This document shows positions 25,975-34,499 of a DNA stretch of 37,280 nt, one piece after another. The number at the start of each line of letters is the position of its first letter. Positions within the stretch are counted from its first letter, which is position 1. The notes below the pieces were generated by a model that saw only the letters and a program-made list of their open reading frames with translations, made no database searches and was not told the DNA's origin. The stretch is from positions 1 to 37,280 of the forward strand of contig JAKVAY010000073.1 of assembly GCA_022447185.1 (NCBI GenBank). Reading direction: 5' to 3'. Source of the stretch: Fuerstiella sp. (GTDB lineage: Bacteria > Planctomycetota > Planctomycetia > Planctomycetales > Planctomycetaceae). Both the position numbers and the translations under genes were made by a program.

Positions 25975-26823
25975 ATGGCGAAATCAAAAACCGGAGTAAC
26001 GCCAAATCGCAGTACTTCTCCTACCCGTCAACCCGGACGTGATCTAAAACAAGCATTGAGCAGCGGCCGGGTGCTGGTTGGTGGAATACTCACCGAATAT
26101 GCTCGACCGTCACTGGTCAAGCTGTACGTGCAGGCTGGTTTTGATTTTCTTTACATCGAATACGAGCATGGATTTTTCGATCCAACGACACTGGCGGACA
26201 CTGTTTTGTGTGCTCGAGACAATGGCCTGCCGGTGATTGCCAAGACACCGCAACTGGAACGAGCCGAAGTTGCAAAATTACTTGAATGCGGTGTGGTCGG
26301 TATTCAGCTTCCCAGAACCGAAACTCGCGCCGATATTGAGACACTTCGAAGCTATGTCAAATTTCCACCTGCCGGCACGCGAGCGATTGCCCCAGGGTAT
26401 GGAAGCAGTGGTTATCTCCAGCCATCCAACTGGAAGACGTGGATGGCTGAACAGGACGAAGAAACAGCAATCGTCGTTCACATTGAAACTCGTCGTGCTT
26501 ATGAGAACGCGGAAGAAATCGTCAGTACGCCCGGCGTTGATATGGTCTATGTGGGACCTGGAGATTTTTCGATTGAAATGGGCCAGCCTGGCGATTACGA
26601 CCACCCGGACGTAGCCGGGCCCATGCAGGAGATCAACGACCTGTGCAGGAAGCACAATGTGGCATTCGGAACCACGGCGTCTGACAATGATGCGGCTCGG
26701 CAATGGATCAGTCGAGGTGCACGGTTCTTTGAAGCCATTGATGAATTGTCATTGATCTCTGCCGGTGCAACCAGGCTTGTGGATGAATATCGAGCGATGT
26801 CGAGCGAGCAGTCGTCGGACTGA
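25975..26823 (+). CDS. HpcH/HpaI-family class II aldolase
   Basis: This 282-residue member of the HpcH/HpaI family cleaves 2-keto-3-deoxy acids to pyruvate and an aldehyde using a divalent metal. E. coli HpaI and RhmA/YfaU are relatives. Evidence: GFDFLYIEYEHGFFD with the catalytic-base histidine H65, GVVGIQLPRTETRADIE, PPAGTRAIAPGYG, metal ligands E171 in VVHIETR and D197 in VYVGPGDFS. Aligned with HpaI, the helper Asp42 is Glu62 and the pyruvate-binding Arg70 is Lys90, so the site is altered conservatively. The first 20 residues are a Ser/Thr-rich extension. FucD lies 700 bases downstream on the same strand, so 2-keto-3-deoxy-L-fuconate, giving pyruvate and L-lactaldehyde, is a likely substrate by context. 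Confidence 0.85.
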   Translation: MAKSKTGVTPNRSTSPTRQPGRDLKQALSSGRVLVGGILTEYARPSLVKLYVQAGFDFLYIEYEHGFFDPTTLADTVLCARDNGLPVIAKTPQLERAEVAKLLECGVVGIQLPRTETRADIETLRSYVKFPPAGTRAIAPGYGSSGYLQPSNWKTWMAEQDEETAIVVHIETRRAYENAEEIVSTPGVDMVYVGPGDFSIEMGQPGDYDHPDVAGPMQEINDLCRKHNVAFGTTASDNDAARQWISRGARFFEAIDELSLISAGATRLVDEYRAMSSEQSSD

Positions 26824-27123
26824 TTCGAATGGAATCATGGGCGGATATGGATACAACATCTGAAGACGTTCATGTGGATTCCGGATGGACTGGCCGTAGG
26901 ATGACCGTCCCGCCGACTGGTGTTTTTGCAGTGATCATGCCGAGTGCATTTTCACTGGGCGAATTAAGTTGATCGTGTTTGACCGTTTCATAGTGACTCG
27001 TCAGAGTCATATGCCGGATTAACAATCACGGCGCATGCAGCCTGTGATCAATGTTCACAACCCGGGGCGACGTTGCCCATCAGAGTGGACGGTCATTGAA
27101 TTTCTTCTTACACAGGTTTCTTC
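26824..27123. other. Intergenic region between aldolase and DUF309 gene
   Basis: 300 bases without a supported gene. A small hairpin TGACTC-GTCA-GAGTCA sits at 26994-27009 without a T-run. Its presence and the gap length argue that the aldolase and the DUF309/fucD pair may be separate transcripts. Confidence 0.4.
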
Positions 27124-27525
27124 GTGTTGTTCGACTGCAATGATCCCCGCATTGACCATGGAATTCAGCTGTTCAACGATCGTGAATTCTTTGAGTGCCA
27201 CGACGTCTTCGAAGATTTCTGGTCCGAACTCATTGGTCCTGAAAAGACGTTCTTTCACGGACTGATTCACGCGGCAGTCTGTTTGTTCCATTTTGAAGGT
27301 GGAAATCTTGGTGGTGCGCGCAGGATGTATGGAACCTGCATTGCCTATCTGCAGACATTCGAGCCGGAATACTGTGGTGTAGACGTCACTCAGTTGCTTA
27401 ACGATCTGAAATTCTGCTTTGAAGATTTGCTGACAGCACACGATGGTTATCCTCACGGAGTTACATTACGGTCCTCGCGTATTCCGTACATTCGTCGTTC
27501 TTCAATGTCTTCCACCAGCAGTTAA
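27124..27525 (+). CDS. DUF309 protein
   Basis: This 133-residue protein carries the DUF309 pattern: GIQLFNDREFFECHDVFEDFW, then FFHGLIHAAVCLFHFEGGNLGGARRMY. It has the FFExHxxxExxW helix and the GLIxxA...GNxxGAxR helix of this all-alpha family. The function is unknown; the paired His/Glu residues could bind a metal, but this is speculation. The start is a GTG at 27124, because the only ATG nearby (27138) is out of frame. The stop is two bases before the fucD ATG, so the two are in one operon and probably translationally coupled. I know no established link of DUF309 with fuconate metabolism. Confidence 0.8.
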   Translation: MLFDCNDPRIDHGIQLFNDREFFECHDVFEDFWSELIGPEKTFFHGLIHAAVCLFHFEGGNLGGARRMYGTCIAYLQTFEPEYCGVDVTQLLNDLKFCFEDLLTAHDGYPHGVTLRSSRIPYIRRSSMSSTSS

Positions 27526-27527
27526 CC

Positions 27528-28808
27528 ATGCCTACAACGATCACCGGCTTTGACACTTTTGACCTGAGATTTCCCACGTCACTGCACCTCGATGGTTCGG
27601 ATGCCATGAATCCGGATCCTGATTATTCGGCGGCATATGTCGTGTTGAAAACGTCATCTGACCGGCTCAGCGGCCATGGAATGACGTTTACGATTGGACG
27701 CGGCAACGAGTTGTGTGTAGCGGGAATCCAGTCGCTCGCATCGCTGCTGACCGGAACCACGGTCGAATCACTGATGTCAGAACCATTAATTCTGTATCGG
27801 AAGATGACCGCAGACAGTCAACTGCGGTGGCTGGGGCCCGAGAAGGGTGTCATTCATCTGGCGGCGGCTGCAGTCATCAATGCGGTGTGGGATCTCTGGT
27901 GCCAGATCAACGAACGGCCACTTTGGCGTCTTATTGCAGAAATGACTCCGGAACAGATCGCGGCCTGTGTAGACTTTCGTTATCTCACGCAGTGTCTCAA
28001 CAGGAGCCAGGCAACGGAGTTACTCAACTCGCGCGAAAGTGGTAAACAGCAACGAATCGAAGAGTTGCTGGAACATGGTTTTCCCAGCTACACCACATCT
28101 GCCGGGTGGCTCGGGTACAGTGACGAAGATCTCCGATCGAAATGTACGGACCTGAAAAATCGCGGCTGGAATCATTTCAAGATCAAAGTTGGTCGCGAAC
28201 TGGAAGATGATCGGCGACGTTGTCGGCTGCTCCGGTCCGAACTGGGGGCCGAGGCTCGCATGATGGTCGATGCCAATCAAATGTGGGATGTGCCGGAGGC
28301 AATCGAATGGATTCAGCAGCTGAAGGAGTTCGATCTGTGGTTCGTCGAAGAACCGACATATCCGGACGACATTCTGGGTCACGCAGAAATCTCCAAAGCC
28401 GTGGCACCTGTCCGAATTGCGACTGGCGAGATGTGCCATAACCGCATCATGTTTCGACAGTTCATGGAATCCGGAGGCATGCAGGTATGCCAGCTCGACA
28501 GCTGTCGTCTGGGCGGAGTCAATGAAGTACTCGCAGTCATGCTGCTGGCCGAACGATTCGGTATTCCGGTGTGTCCTCACGCCGGTGGAGTGGGCCTTTG
28601 CGAATATGTTCAGCACCTGACAATGATTGATTACATCTGTGTCTCCGGTACCCAGGAGGATCGGATTGCGGAGTACTCTGATCACCTGCACGAGCATTTG
28701 CGGTATCCTGTCACGATGAAGAACGGTCGCTATATGCCACCGGAGAATTCGGGATACAGCGTGGAATTTCTCGATTCGGCAATCAATGAATTTTCGTACG
28801 TGTCTTAA
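27528..28808 (+). CDS. fucD: L-fuconate dehydratase
   Basis: This 426-residue enolase-superfamily enzyme converts L-fuconate to 2-keto-3-deoxy-L-fuconate. The N-terminus (DLRFPTSLHLDGSDAMNPDP, then DYSAAYVVL) and GPEKGVIHLAAAAVINAVWDLW are strongly diagnostic of FucD and its human relative ENOSF1. Catalytic and metal residues appear where they are in characterised FucD: K218 and K220 in FKIKVG, D248 in VDANQ, E274 in EEP, E301 in TGE, and H351 in CPHAGGVGL. The length is normal. The start is two bases after the DUF309 stop. No ribosome site is seen, consistent with coupling. It suggests use of L-fucose, for example from sulfated fucans. Confidence 0.93.
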   Translation: MPTTITGFDTFDLRFPTSLHLDGSDAMNPDPDYSAAYVVLKTSSDRLSGHGMTFTIGRGNELCVAGIQSLASLLTGTTVESLMSEPLILYRKMTADSQLRWLGPEKGVIHLAAAAVINAVWDLWCQINERPLWRLIAEMTPEQIAACVDFRYLTQCLNRSQATELLNSRESGKQQRIEELLEHGFPSYTTSAGWLGYSDEDLRSKCTDLKNRGWNHFKIKVGRELEDDRRRCRLLRSELGAEARMMVDANQMWDVPEAIEWIQQLKEFDLWFVEEPTYPDDILGHAEISKAVAPVRIATGEMCHNRIMFRQFMESGGMQVCQLDSCRLGGVNEVLAVMLLAERFGIPVCPHAGGVGLCEYVQHLTMIDYICVSGTQEDRIAEYSDHLHEHLRYPVTMKNGRYMPPENSGYSVEFLDSAINEFSYVS

Positions 28809-28840
28809 CAGCAACGACTGCTGAAACCAGCGAGCTGGTT
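28809..28840 (+). other. Two tandem hairpins directly after fucD
   Basis: CAGCA-ACGAC-TGCTG (28809-28823) is followed by AACCAG-CGAG-CTGGTT (28825-28840), starting on the base after the fucD stop. The stems are 5 and 6 pairs. No T-run follows, so they could slow 3' decay or form a weak terminator. Confidence 0.3.
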
Positions 28841-29105
28841 GATTGATGCAGATGCAGACACTGTGAACAGGCGTCCTGATCTCGCCCACTGATACGCCTT
28901 CAACTTTAACGAAACACAAATCAACCTTATGGCGCATCGACACGAGACGATCAAGAGAATCCCGTTGTTCTGGCACGTGCTTGTCTTTGCAGAATCAAGC
29001 TGAAGTAAATGGTACTGACTGCTGGTCAGCGAAGTTCCCTGACTGCGGCCCTGCACTATTGCGTTTGGGACGAAAGACTGAATCACAGCCCACCCAGGGG
29101 GCCAT

Positions 29106-31589
29106 ATGACGCACATCGATCTCGAAGGAGTTCGGGTTCACAACCTTCGCGGAATCAGTGTCCGGATACCTCACGATGCCGTGACTGTGATCTGCGGAGT
29201 CAGTGGTTCAGGAAAAAGCAGTCTGGCGTTTGACACGTTGTTTGCGGAGGGGCAGCGCCGCTATGTGGAAACGTTTTCAGCCCATGCGCGGCAGTTTCTG
29301 AATCAGCTCGAACGGCCTGACTTCGATCGAATCGAAGGAATTCCACCGGCCATCGCCGTACGGCAACAGCGGCGACTTGTGAATGTCCTGAGCACGGTGG
29401 GGTCACGAACCGAGATTCTGCGATACCTGCAGCTGCTGTTTGCTCAAACCGGGGTCCAGCATTGTCCGGGGTGCAGCAATTCTTTACGGACCTGGACACC
29501 CGACCGCGTGGCGCAATACGTGGCCAGTCTCGATACATCTGCCCGTGCCATGATTGCGTTTCCAGCCCGAGCGGATTCTGACATCGACGACTTCCCTCGT
29601 TTGGGTTTTACTCGAGGCATTACCGGTGACAGAAGTGTTCGTCTTGAGGACGTGCCAGCTTCTTTCGACATGGCGCAGCTGCTGATCGTTGTTGATCGGA
29701 TTCTAACTCGTGATCACGATCGTCAGCGTATCCTGGAAGCATCCCGGCAGGCTTTTAATCAGGGATCGGTATGTCATATTTTGGTGGAATCATCAGATGG
29801 ACAATTTCTTATAGACGACCGTCGCTGGCATCGCAGGGTCTGTTTTGAATCCTGTTTTTGTCCTGACTGCCGGATCGACTGCCCGCCAGTGACGCAGGAT
29901 TTGCTGAGTTTTCATACAGCGGCGGGTGCCTGTGCTGAATGCCAGGGGACCGGCACAGTGGCTAAACACGCGCTACGCTCGTGTCCGTCCTGTCACGGTA
30001 CCCGACTCAACAGATTTGGACGGTCCGTGCGTCTGAATGGCGTGAATCTGCCTGAACTGTTGAATCATGAATGTGGTGATGTGGCGTTCTGGTTGAACGA
30101 GGTTCAGCAGTCACTGTCCGAAGCTGAAGCACGATCGTTGACTACAGTCTTTCAGCAGCTTCACCGACGTTTGCAGTTCCTGACGGATATGGGTCTGGGA
30201 TATTTGTCACTTGACCGCACATTAATGACGTTGTCCGGAGGTGAAGTACGTAGAGTTGTCCTGACGTCTGTGATGGGCAGCGGCATGACAAATACGTTGT
30301 ATGTCCTGGACGAACCGACCAGTGGAATGCATGAAACCGATGTCGCTCGTGTAATTGAAGGGATCCGTCGATTGCAGGTATCCGGCAATACGGTGGTGGT
30401 TGTTGAGCACGATCTGGATGTGATTTGCGGCGCGGATCTGGTCATTGAGCTGGGACCTCGGGCCGGACAGGACGGTGGCGATATCGTCTTCGCCGATGAG
30501 CCGGATGGCTTGCTCCGTGCGGACACTCATACGGGGCAGGCGCTGCGGGAGAGGGACGTTGTCACAGACCGACAGTCAAACAAATGTCTCAAATCTGCGA
30601 ACTGGCTGAAGATCAGAAATGTGCAGTGCCACAACATCTCCGGGGCCGATCTGGATCTCCCGCTGCAGACACTGTGTGTTGTGACAGGGGTGAGCGGCAG
30701 TGGCAAAAGTTCATTGATTGTCGATGCTCTTTATTCGGAGTTGCGACGCGTGCTGGCAAACGATCCACATTCCCATGATGCTTTCTGTGAAATTGCTGAT
30801 GGATTCCAATACCTGAATGACGTGCAGTTGCTCGAACAGAATCCGTTACAGCGTTCAAAACGAAGTATTCCGGTGACATATCTTGGCGCATTTGATGAGA
30901 TACGCAGGTTGCTGGCAGGCACACACGAAGCACGCAAACGGAACTTCACGCCGGGGACCTTCAGTTTCAATTCCGCTCAGGGTGGACGCTGTGAGCAGTG
31001 TCACGGGCATGGTTCCATCACGATCGACATGCAGTTTCTTGCTGATGTCGAAGCGACATGTGACAGCTGCCAGGGCCGCCGATTTCGCAGCGACGTTCTT
31101 GAAATTCGCTATCGAGATCGTTCCGTGGATGAAATCCTGGGGATGACCGCTGAAAATGCATTTTTGTTCTTCAACGGACATTACCGAATCCAGCGATCAT
31201 TGAATGGTTTGCGTCAGGTTGGACTCAGCTATCTGACGCTGGGACAGCCGCTGTCGACTCTGTCGGGTGGTGAAGCACAGCGCCTGAGGATTGCAGCGCT
31301 GTTGGCTGGTGTTTCCAGTTCGGAGAAGTTGGCGAAGCGTTCCGGTGACACAGAGCTGTGCGGAGCCGCGGGGACATTGTTTATCCTCGATGAACCATCG
31401 AACGGACTGCATGCGCATGATTCGGATCTCCTGATGAATTGTCTGCACCAGCTGGTTCAGGTCGGCCACTCCGTTGTATTGATCGAACACGACCGGCGTC
31501 TTATTCGTCAATGTGACTACCGAATCGAAATGGGACCAGGGGCGGGAAAAAAGGGCGGTCAGGTAATGAGTGCAGCACCCTCAGTGTAG
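29106..31589 (+). CDS. UvrA-like ABC ATPase, short form
   Basis: This 827-residue protein has both UvrA ABC modules: Walker A GVSGSGKSSL (31-40 and about 528-537), signatures TLSGGEVRRV and TLSGGEAQRL, and Walker B YVLDEPTSG and FILDEPSNG. The paired CxxC zinc elements are present (C252/C255, C276/C279, C293/C296 and later CEQC and CDSC). In E. coli UvrA (940 residues) about 100 residues separate the CPTC and CASC elements of the first half, the insertion domain that touches DNA. Here only about 13 residues do (C279 to C293). The UvrB-binding region is also somewhat shorter. It is therefore a UvrA paralogue, perhaps a resistance or repair accessory. AGGGGG precedes the ATG at 29106. Confidence 0.88.
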   Translation: MTHIDLEGVRVHNLRGISVRIPHDAVTVICGVSGSGKSSLAFDTLFAEGQRRYVETFSAHARQFLNQLERPDFDRIEGIPPAIAVRQQRRLVNVLSTVGSRTEILRYLQLLFAQTGVQHCPGCSNSLRTWTPDRVAQYVASLDTSARAMIAFPARADSDIDDFPRLGFTRGITGDRSVRLEDVPASFDMAQLLIVVDRILTRDHDRQRILEASRQAFNQGSVCHILVESSDGQFLIDDRRWHRRVCFESCFCPDCRIDCPPVTQDLLSFHTAAGACAECQGTGTVAKHALRSCPSCHGTRLNRFGRSVRLNGVNLPELLNHECGDVAFWLNEVQQSLSEAEARSLTTVFQQLHRRLQFLTDMGLGYLSLDRTLMTLSGGEVRRVVLTSVMGSGMTNTLYVLDEPTSGMHETDVARVIEGIRRLQVSGNTVVVVEHDLDVICGADLVIELGPRAGQDGGDIVFADEPDGLLRADTHTGQALRERDVVTDRQSNKCLKSANWLKIRNVQCHNISGADLDLPLQTLCVVTGVSGSGKSSLIVDALYSELRRVLANDPHSHDAFCEIADGFQYLNDVQLLEQNPLQRSKRSIPVTYLGAFDEIRRLLAGTHEARKRNFTPGTFSFNSAQGGRCEQCHGHGSITIDMQFLADVEATCDSCQGRRFRSDVLEIRYRDRSVDEILGMTAENAFLFFNGHYRIQRSLNGLRQVGLSYLTLGQPLSTLSGGEAQRLRIAALLAGVSSSEKLAKRSGDTELCGAAGTLFILDEPSNGLHAHDSDLLMNCLHQLVQVGHSVVLIEHDRRLIRQCDYRIEMGPGAGKKGGQVMSAAPSV

Positions 31590-31799
31590 AGTCCTCTGAG
31601 TGCTGCGGTTGCAGTGATGCAGACTCGTGTTGTTTCTTTGCTCAGTAATCATGGGTGGACTTTCGTGAGGGTTTTCGCGTGAGCAACTGTGCAAGGAGGC
31701 GCCGATTATGCCAGCGATTACTGCCGTGGTTACGCCAGACGGCAAAGATGAGTGCTATACTGACAGACTTGTTTTCTTCCCCGCTTTGAGTGACACGCT

Positions 31800-33374
31800 A
31801 TGCCGATGAAGATTCTGCGATTCCTGCTGGCCCCGTTGTCGGTTCTGTTTTTCTGTTTGCCGCTTGCGGCCCAGCACGATCCTGAGCGGAATGCCGTGCG
31901 GTATATCGCCAGCGGGGCCTTTGATAAAGCACTGGCGGAACTGGAAAAGGCAGAGCATCCAGGATCGGAGACACACTATGTTCGGATGCTGATTGCTCTT
32001 GGTGAAGATCAAACGGACCAGGCAGTGATGCATGCCGGCGCCGCGCTCGATGCGGGTCTTCCTTTCGAACGGCTGGTGGCAGGGCCACGGATACTGTTGG
32101 CACCACTCTATGCCACCGATCAGTACCAACAGTGGGCCAGGAAAAATAGTTCGTTGCGGATGCTGCACGGACCGATGCTTGGCGCGATCCGAAGTGACTC
32201 TGCTTCGCTCTGGCTGCGGACAGCAAAAGAGGCGTCTGTTCAGGTTCGGGTCCTGGATGCAGAGAGCGGCACACTCATCAGTACGTCGGAAAAAATGGCC
32301 GCGAACGTAGAAAGTGATTTTACGGCCGTGGTCAAACTGACGGGTCTGAAGGAAGATCACGCCTATCGTTACGAGATCCAGATAGACGGTGAGCCGGCAC
32401 CAGCTCAGAACACCCGTTTTCGGACCTATCCGAAAAAAGGAACGGCTGCCAGTTTCGCAGTCGGCTTTGGCGGTGGTGCGGGGTTTGTACCGAAGTGGGA
32501 GTTTATGTGGGACACAGTGCTGGAATCACGGCCAGCCGCGTTCCTGATGCTCGGTGACAACGTTTACATCGATGACCCGACCCATCCGCTGACGAATCAC
32601 TATTGTTATTACCGCCGTCAGTCCAGGCCTGAGTGGCGTCGCTTCACTGCGACCACCGCTATCTACTCGATTTACGATGACCATGATTTCGGGCTGAACG
32701 ATTGTGTCCCGGGTGCTGAGATCGAAAAACCGACCTGGAAACGAACCGTGTGGAATATCTTCCGGCAAAACTGGGTCAACGCGTCCTATGGCGGCGGCGA
32801 AAATCATCCGGGGTGTTGGCAGGATTTCACGATTGGTGACGTGCATTTCATACTGCTTGACGGTCGCTATTACCGCAGCCGTGAGGGAGAACCGTCGATG
32901 CTCGGCCCGGCACAGAAAAAATGGCTGCTTGAGACTCTCGCCACTTCAAAGGGTACGTTCAAGGTGCTTGCCTCACCGGTTCCCTGGACCGCCGGGGTCA
33001 AGCCGGGCAGCAAGGACACCTGGGACGGTTACGCCAAAGAACGCGAGGAGATTTTTTCTTTCCTGGAAACAAAGAAAATAAACGGTCTGTTCCTCGTCGC
33101 AGCGGATCGGCACCGGACCGACCTGCGAGTGACCTCACGGACCGGAGGCTATGACCTTTACGAGCTGGAAAGTTCCAGGCTGACCAACCGTCATACTCAC
33201 GATGTGGTAAAAACGCCTGGGCTGCTCTGGGGCTACAACAAGACATGCTCTTTTGCGCTGATGCGATTTGACACAACGATTGCGGATCCGACCGTGACTT
33301 TCGAAGCGATGACGATTGACGGCGAGAAGATGCACACCCACCAACTCAGGCTGAGCCAGCTCACCCACAAGTAA
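31800..33374 (+). CDS. PhoD-like secreted phosphatase with N-terminal helical domain
   Basis: This 524-residue protein starts with a signal peptide (MKILRFLLAPLSVLFFCLP, then LAAQ). A helical, TPR-like stretch follows at about 30-120 (YIASGAFDKALAELEKAEH, MHAGAALDAGLPFE). An Fn3-like PhoD N-domain (about 125-215) and the PhoD-type metallophosphatase come next, with LMLGDNVYIDDP, YSIYDDHDFGLND, FILLDGRYYR and LFLVAADRHRTDL. The final metal motif is AADRHRTD where the other copy has CGDRHWQYH. PhoD enzymes are Ca/Fe phosphodiesterases acting outside the cell. The start may be ATG 31800 or 31806; the second gives a cleaner signal peptide. It is a distant paralogue of the PhoD module at 17099-19939. 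Confidence 0.85.
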   Translation: MPMKILRFLLAPLSVLFFCLPLAAQHDPERNAVRYIASGAFDKALAELEKAEHPGSETHYVRMLIALGEDQTDQAVMHAGAALDAGLPFERLVAGPRILLAPLYATDQYQQWARKNSSLRMLHGPMLGAIRSDSASLWLRTAKEASVQVRVLDAESGTLISTSEKMAANVESDFTAVVKLTGLKEDHAYRYEIQIDGEPAPAQNTRFRTYPKKGTAASFAVGFGGGAGFVPKWEFMWDTVLESRPAAFLMLGDNVYIDDPTHPLTNHYCYYRRQSRPEWRRFTATTAIYSIYDDHDFGLNDCVPGAEIEKPTWKRTVWNIFRQNWVNASYGGGENHPGCWQDFTIGDVHFILLDGRYYRSREGEPSMLGPAQKKWLLETLATSKGTFKVLASPVPWTAGVKPGSKDTWDGYAKEREEIFSFLETKKINGLFLVAADRHRTDLRVTSRTGGYDLYELESSRLTNRHTHDVVKTPGLLWGYNKTCSFALMRFDTTIADPTVTFEAMTIDGEKMHTHQLRLSQLTHK

Positions 33375-33397
33375 AACAATGAGAAATTGAATAACGG

Positions 33398-33505
33398 TCA
33401 TCCACCGTCCACGTTGAAGAACCGGACTTTTACGTTTCCCTCTGACGTGTTTCTTCTTCTGTTGAAGAGGTCTTTTCGAACGTGTTTGGTGACTTTCTTT
33501 TTCAT
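33398..33505 (-). CDS. Possible 35-residue basic peptide or gene remnant
   Basis: The frame reads MKKKVTKHVRKDLFNRRRNT and ends VKVRFFNVDGG, a very basic short protein. It lies 46 bases downstream of the EamA-type gene on the same strand. The frame stays open upstream to about 33549 with sequence that still looks protein-like (KLQIARDPTAQIPA). It could therefore be the tail of a decayed gene and not a true small protein. There is no clear ribosome site, and I recognise no family. Confidence 0.25.
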   Translation of the reverse strand: MKKKVTKHVRKDLFNRRRNTSEGNVKVRFFNVDGG

Positions 33506-33551
33506 AGCAGGGATCTGAGCGGTCGGGTCGCGGGCAATCTGCAGTTTGTGA

Positions 33552-34391
33552 TCATCTCAGAACCAGAAACATAGCGACGACTGCCAGCCCGGCTCCCCAT
33601 CGAGCCCGCACTGTTACGGGTTCTTTCCAGATGAAATGGGCTGAAAGCTGATCCATCACCACAACCGTACATCCAACGGCAGGAAAAAAGACAGTTCCGG
33701 GGATTTGGCGAAGTGCCAGCAGGATGACAACCAATGCGATCAGGTTGAAGAGTCCAATGATGGCCCCCATTTGAAGTTCCTGATGCGTTGGTTTTCTGGA
33801 ACCCAGCATCACGGCCATCGAGCCCAATGTTCCGGCAGTCGCGCCGACAAAAAACAGAACACTAAGCAAGACGTCATCCAGACCGGCATAACGCACCCAT
33901 CGCAGACACGAATTGCTCAGCCCCTGGGCAAAAAACACCAGTGGAATGAGACACAGGGAAATCCTGGAACTAGTATGCGTGATCGTCGGTGCTCCCTGTG
34001 CCATCAGGCCAAGGGCGATCAGCGCCGAACCGATACCCGAGGCCTGAAGCAGGCTGATTTTTTCACCCCAGATCTGCACGCTCAGAATCACAGGGATCAC
34101 CACGGCCAGGCGAAATGCTGTCAACACGGGAGCCACACTCAGCAATCGCAGGGCTGTTGTCATGATGAACATAGAACAAACAAAGACGGTTCCTGTGATC
34201 ATTCCGACCCGAACAGTGGCGGGCGTCATGTCAAATCCGCTTCCACACAGATGAAACACTCCCAGGACAATTGCCATCGTGACATAGTTTGTTGAAAACA
34301 CGACGGGGGCCGAGTAGCCCTTCTTTTGCGAGAATTTGAAAAGCTGAGCAAACCCAAATTCACCGAGACAGGCCAAACACAACCAAAACAC
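33552..34391 (-). CDS. EamA-type drug/metabolite transporter
   Basis: This 279-residue inner-membrane protein has about nine or ten hydrophobic helices in two similar halves, as in the DMT/EamA superfamily. The first half has the basic FKFSQKKGYSAPVVF, and its later part ends in PVILSVQIWGEKISLLQ. The second half ends with LRQIPGTVFFPAVGC and SAHFIWKEPVTVRARWGAGL, the paired W-x-E-x-x-x-x-x-x-x-G pattern of EamA repeats. Family members export amino acids or metabolites; the cargo is unknown. No good ribosome site is seen before 34391. The class V aminotransferase lies 108 bases upstream on the same strand, so the two may share a transcript. Confidence 0.8.
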   Translation of the reverse strand: MFWLCLACLGEFGFAQLFKFSQKKGYSAPVVFSTNYVTMAIVLGVFHLCGSGFDMTPATVRVGMITGTVFVCSMFIMTTALRLLSVAPVLTAFRLAVVIPVILSVQIWGEKISLLQASGIGSALIALGLMAQGAPTITHTSSRISLCLIPLVFFAQGLSNSCLRWVRYAGLDDVLLSVLFFVGATAGTLGSMAVMLGSRKPTHQELQMGAIIGLFNLIALVVILLALRQIPGTVFFPAVGCTVVVMDQLSAHFIWKEPVTVRARWGAGLAVVAMFLVLR

Positions 34392-34499
34392 GTTTGTTAA
34401 CCCCTTCGAGAATAGTTGATTGACGCTCCCGTAAACTTACCGGAAATGTGTGTCGGTTGCGTGATTGTCATTCCGAGCACCAGGATCACCGCTGCAGTC

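Noticed and set aside
28020..28976. 318-codon minus-strand frame opposite fucD
   Set aside because: It is an antisense shadow of the well-supported fucD gene.
28805..29116. 103-codon minus-strand frame between fucD and the UvrA-like gene
   Set aside because: It overlaps the ends of both genes, has no ribosome site and has an unlikely composition rich in Ser and Cys.
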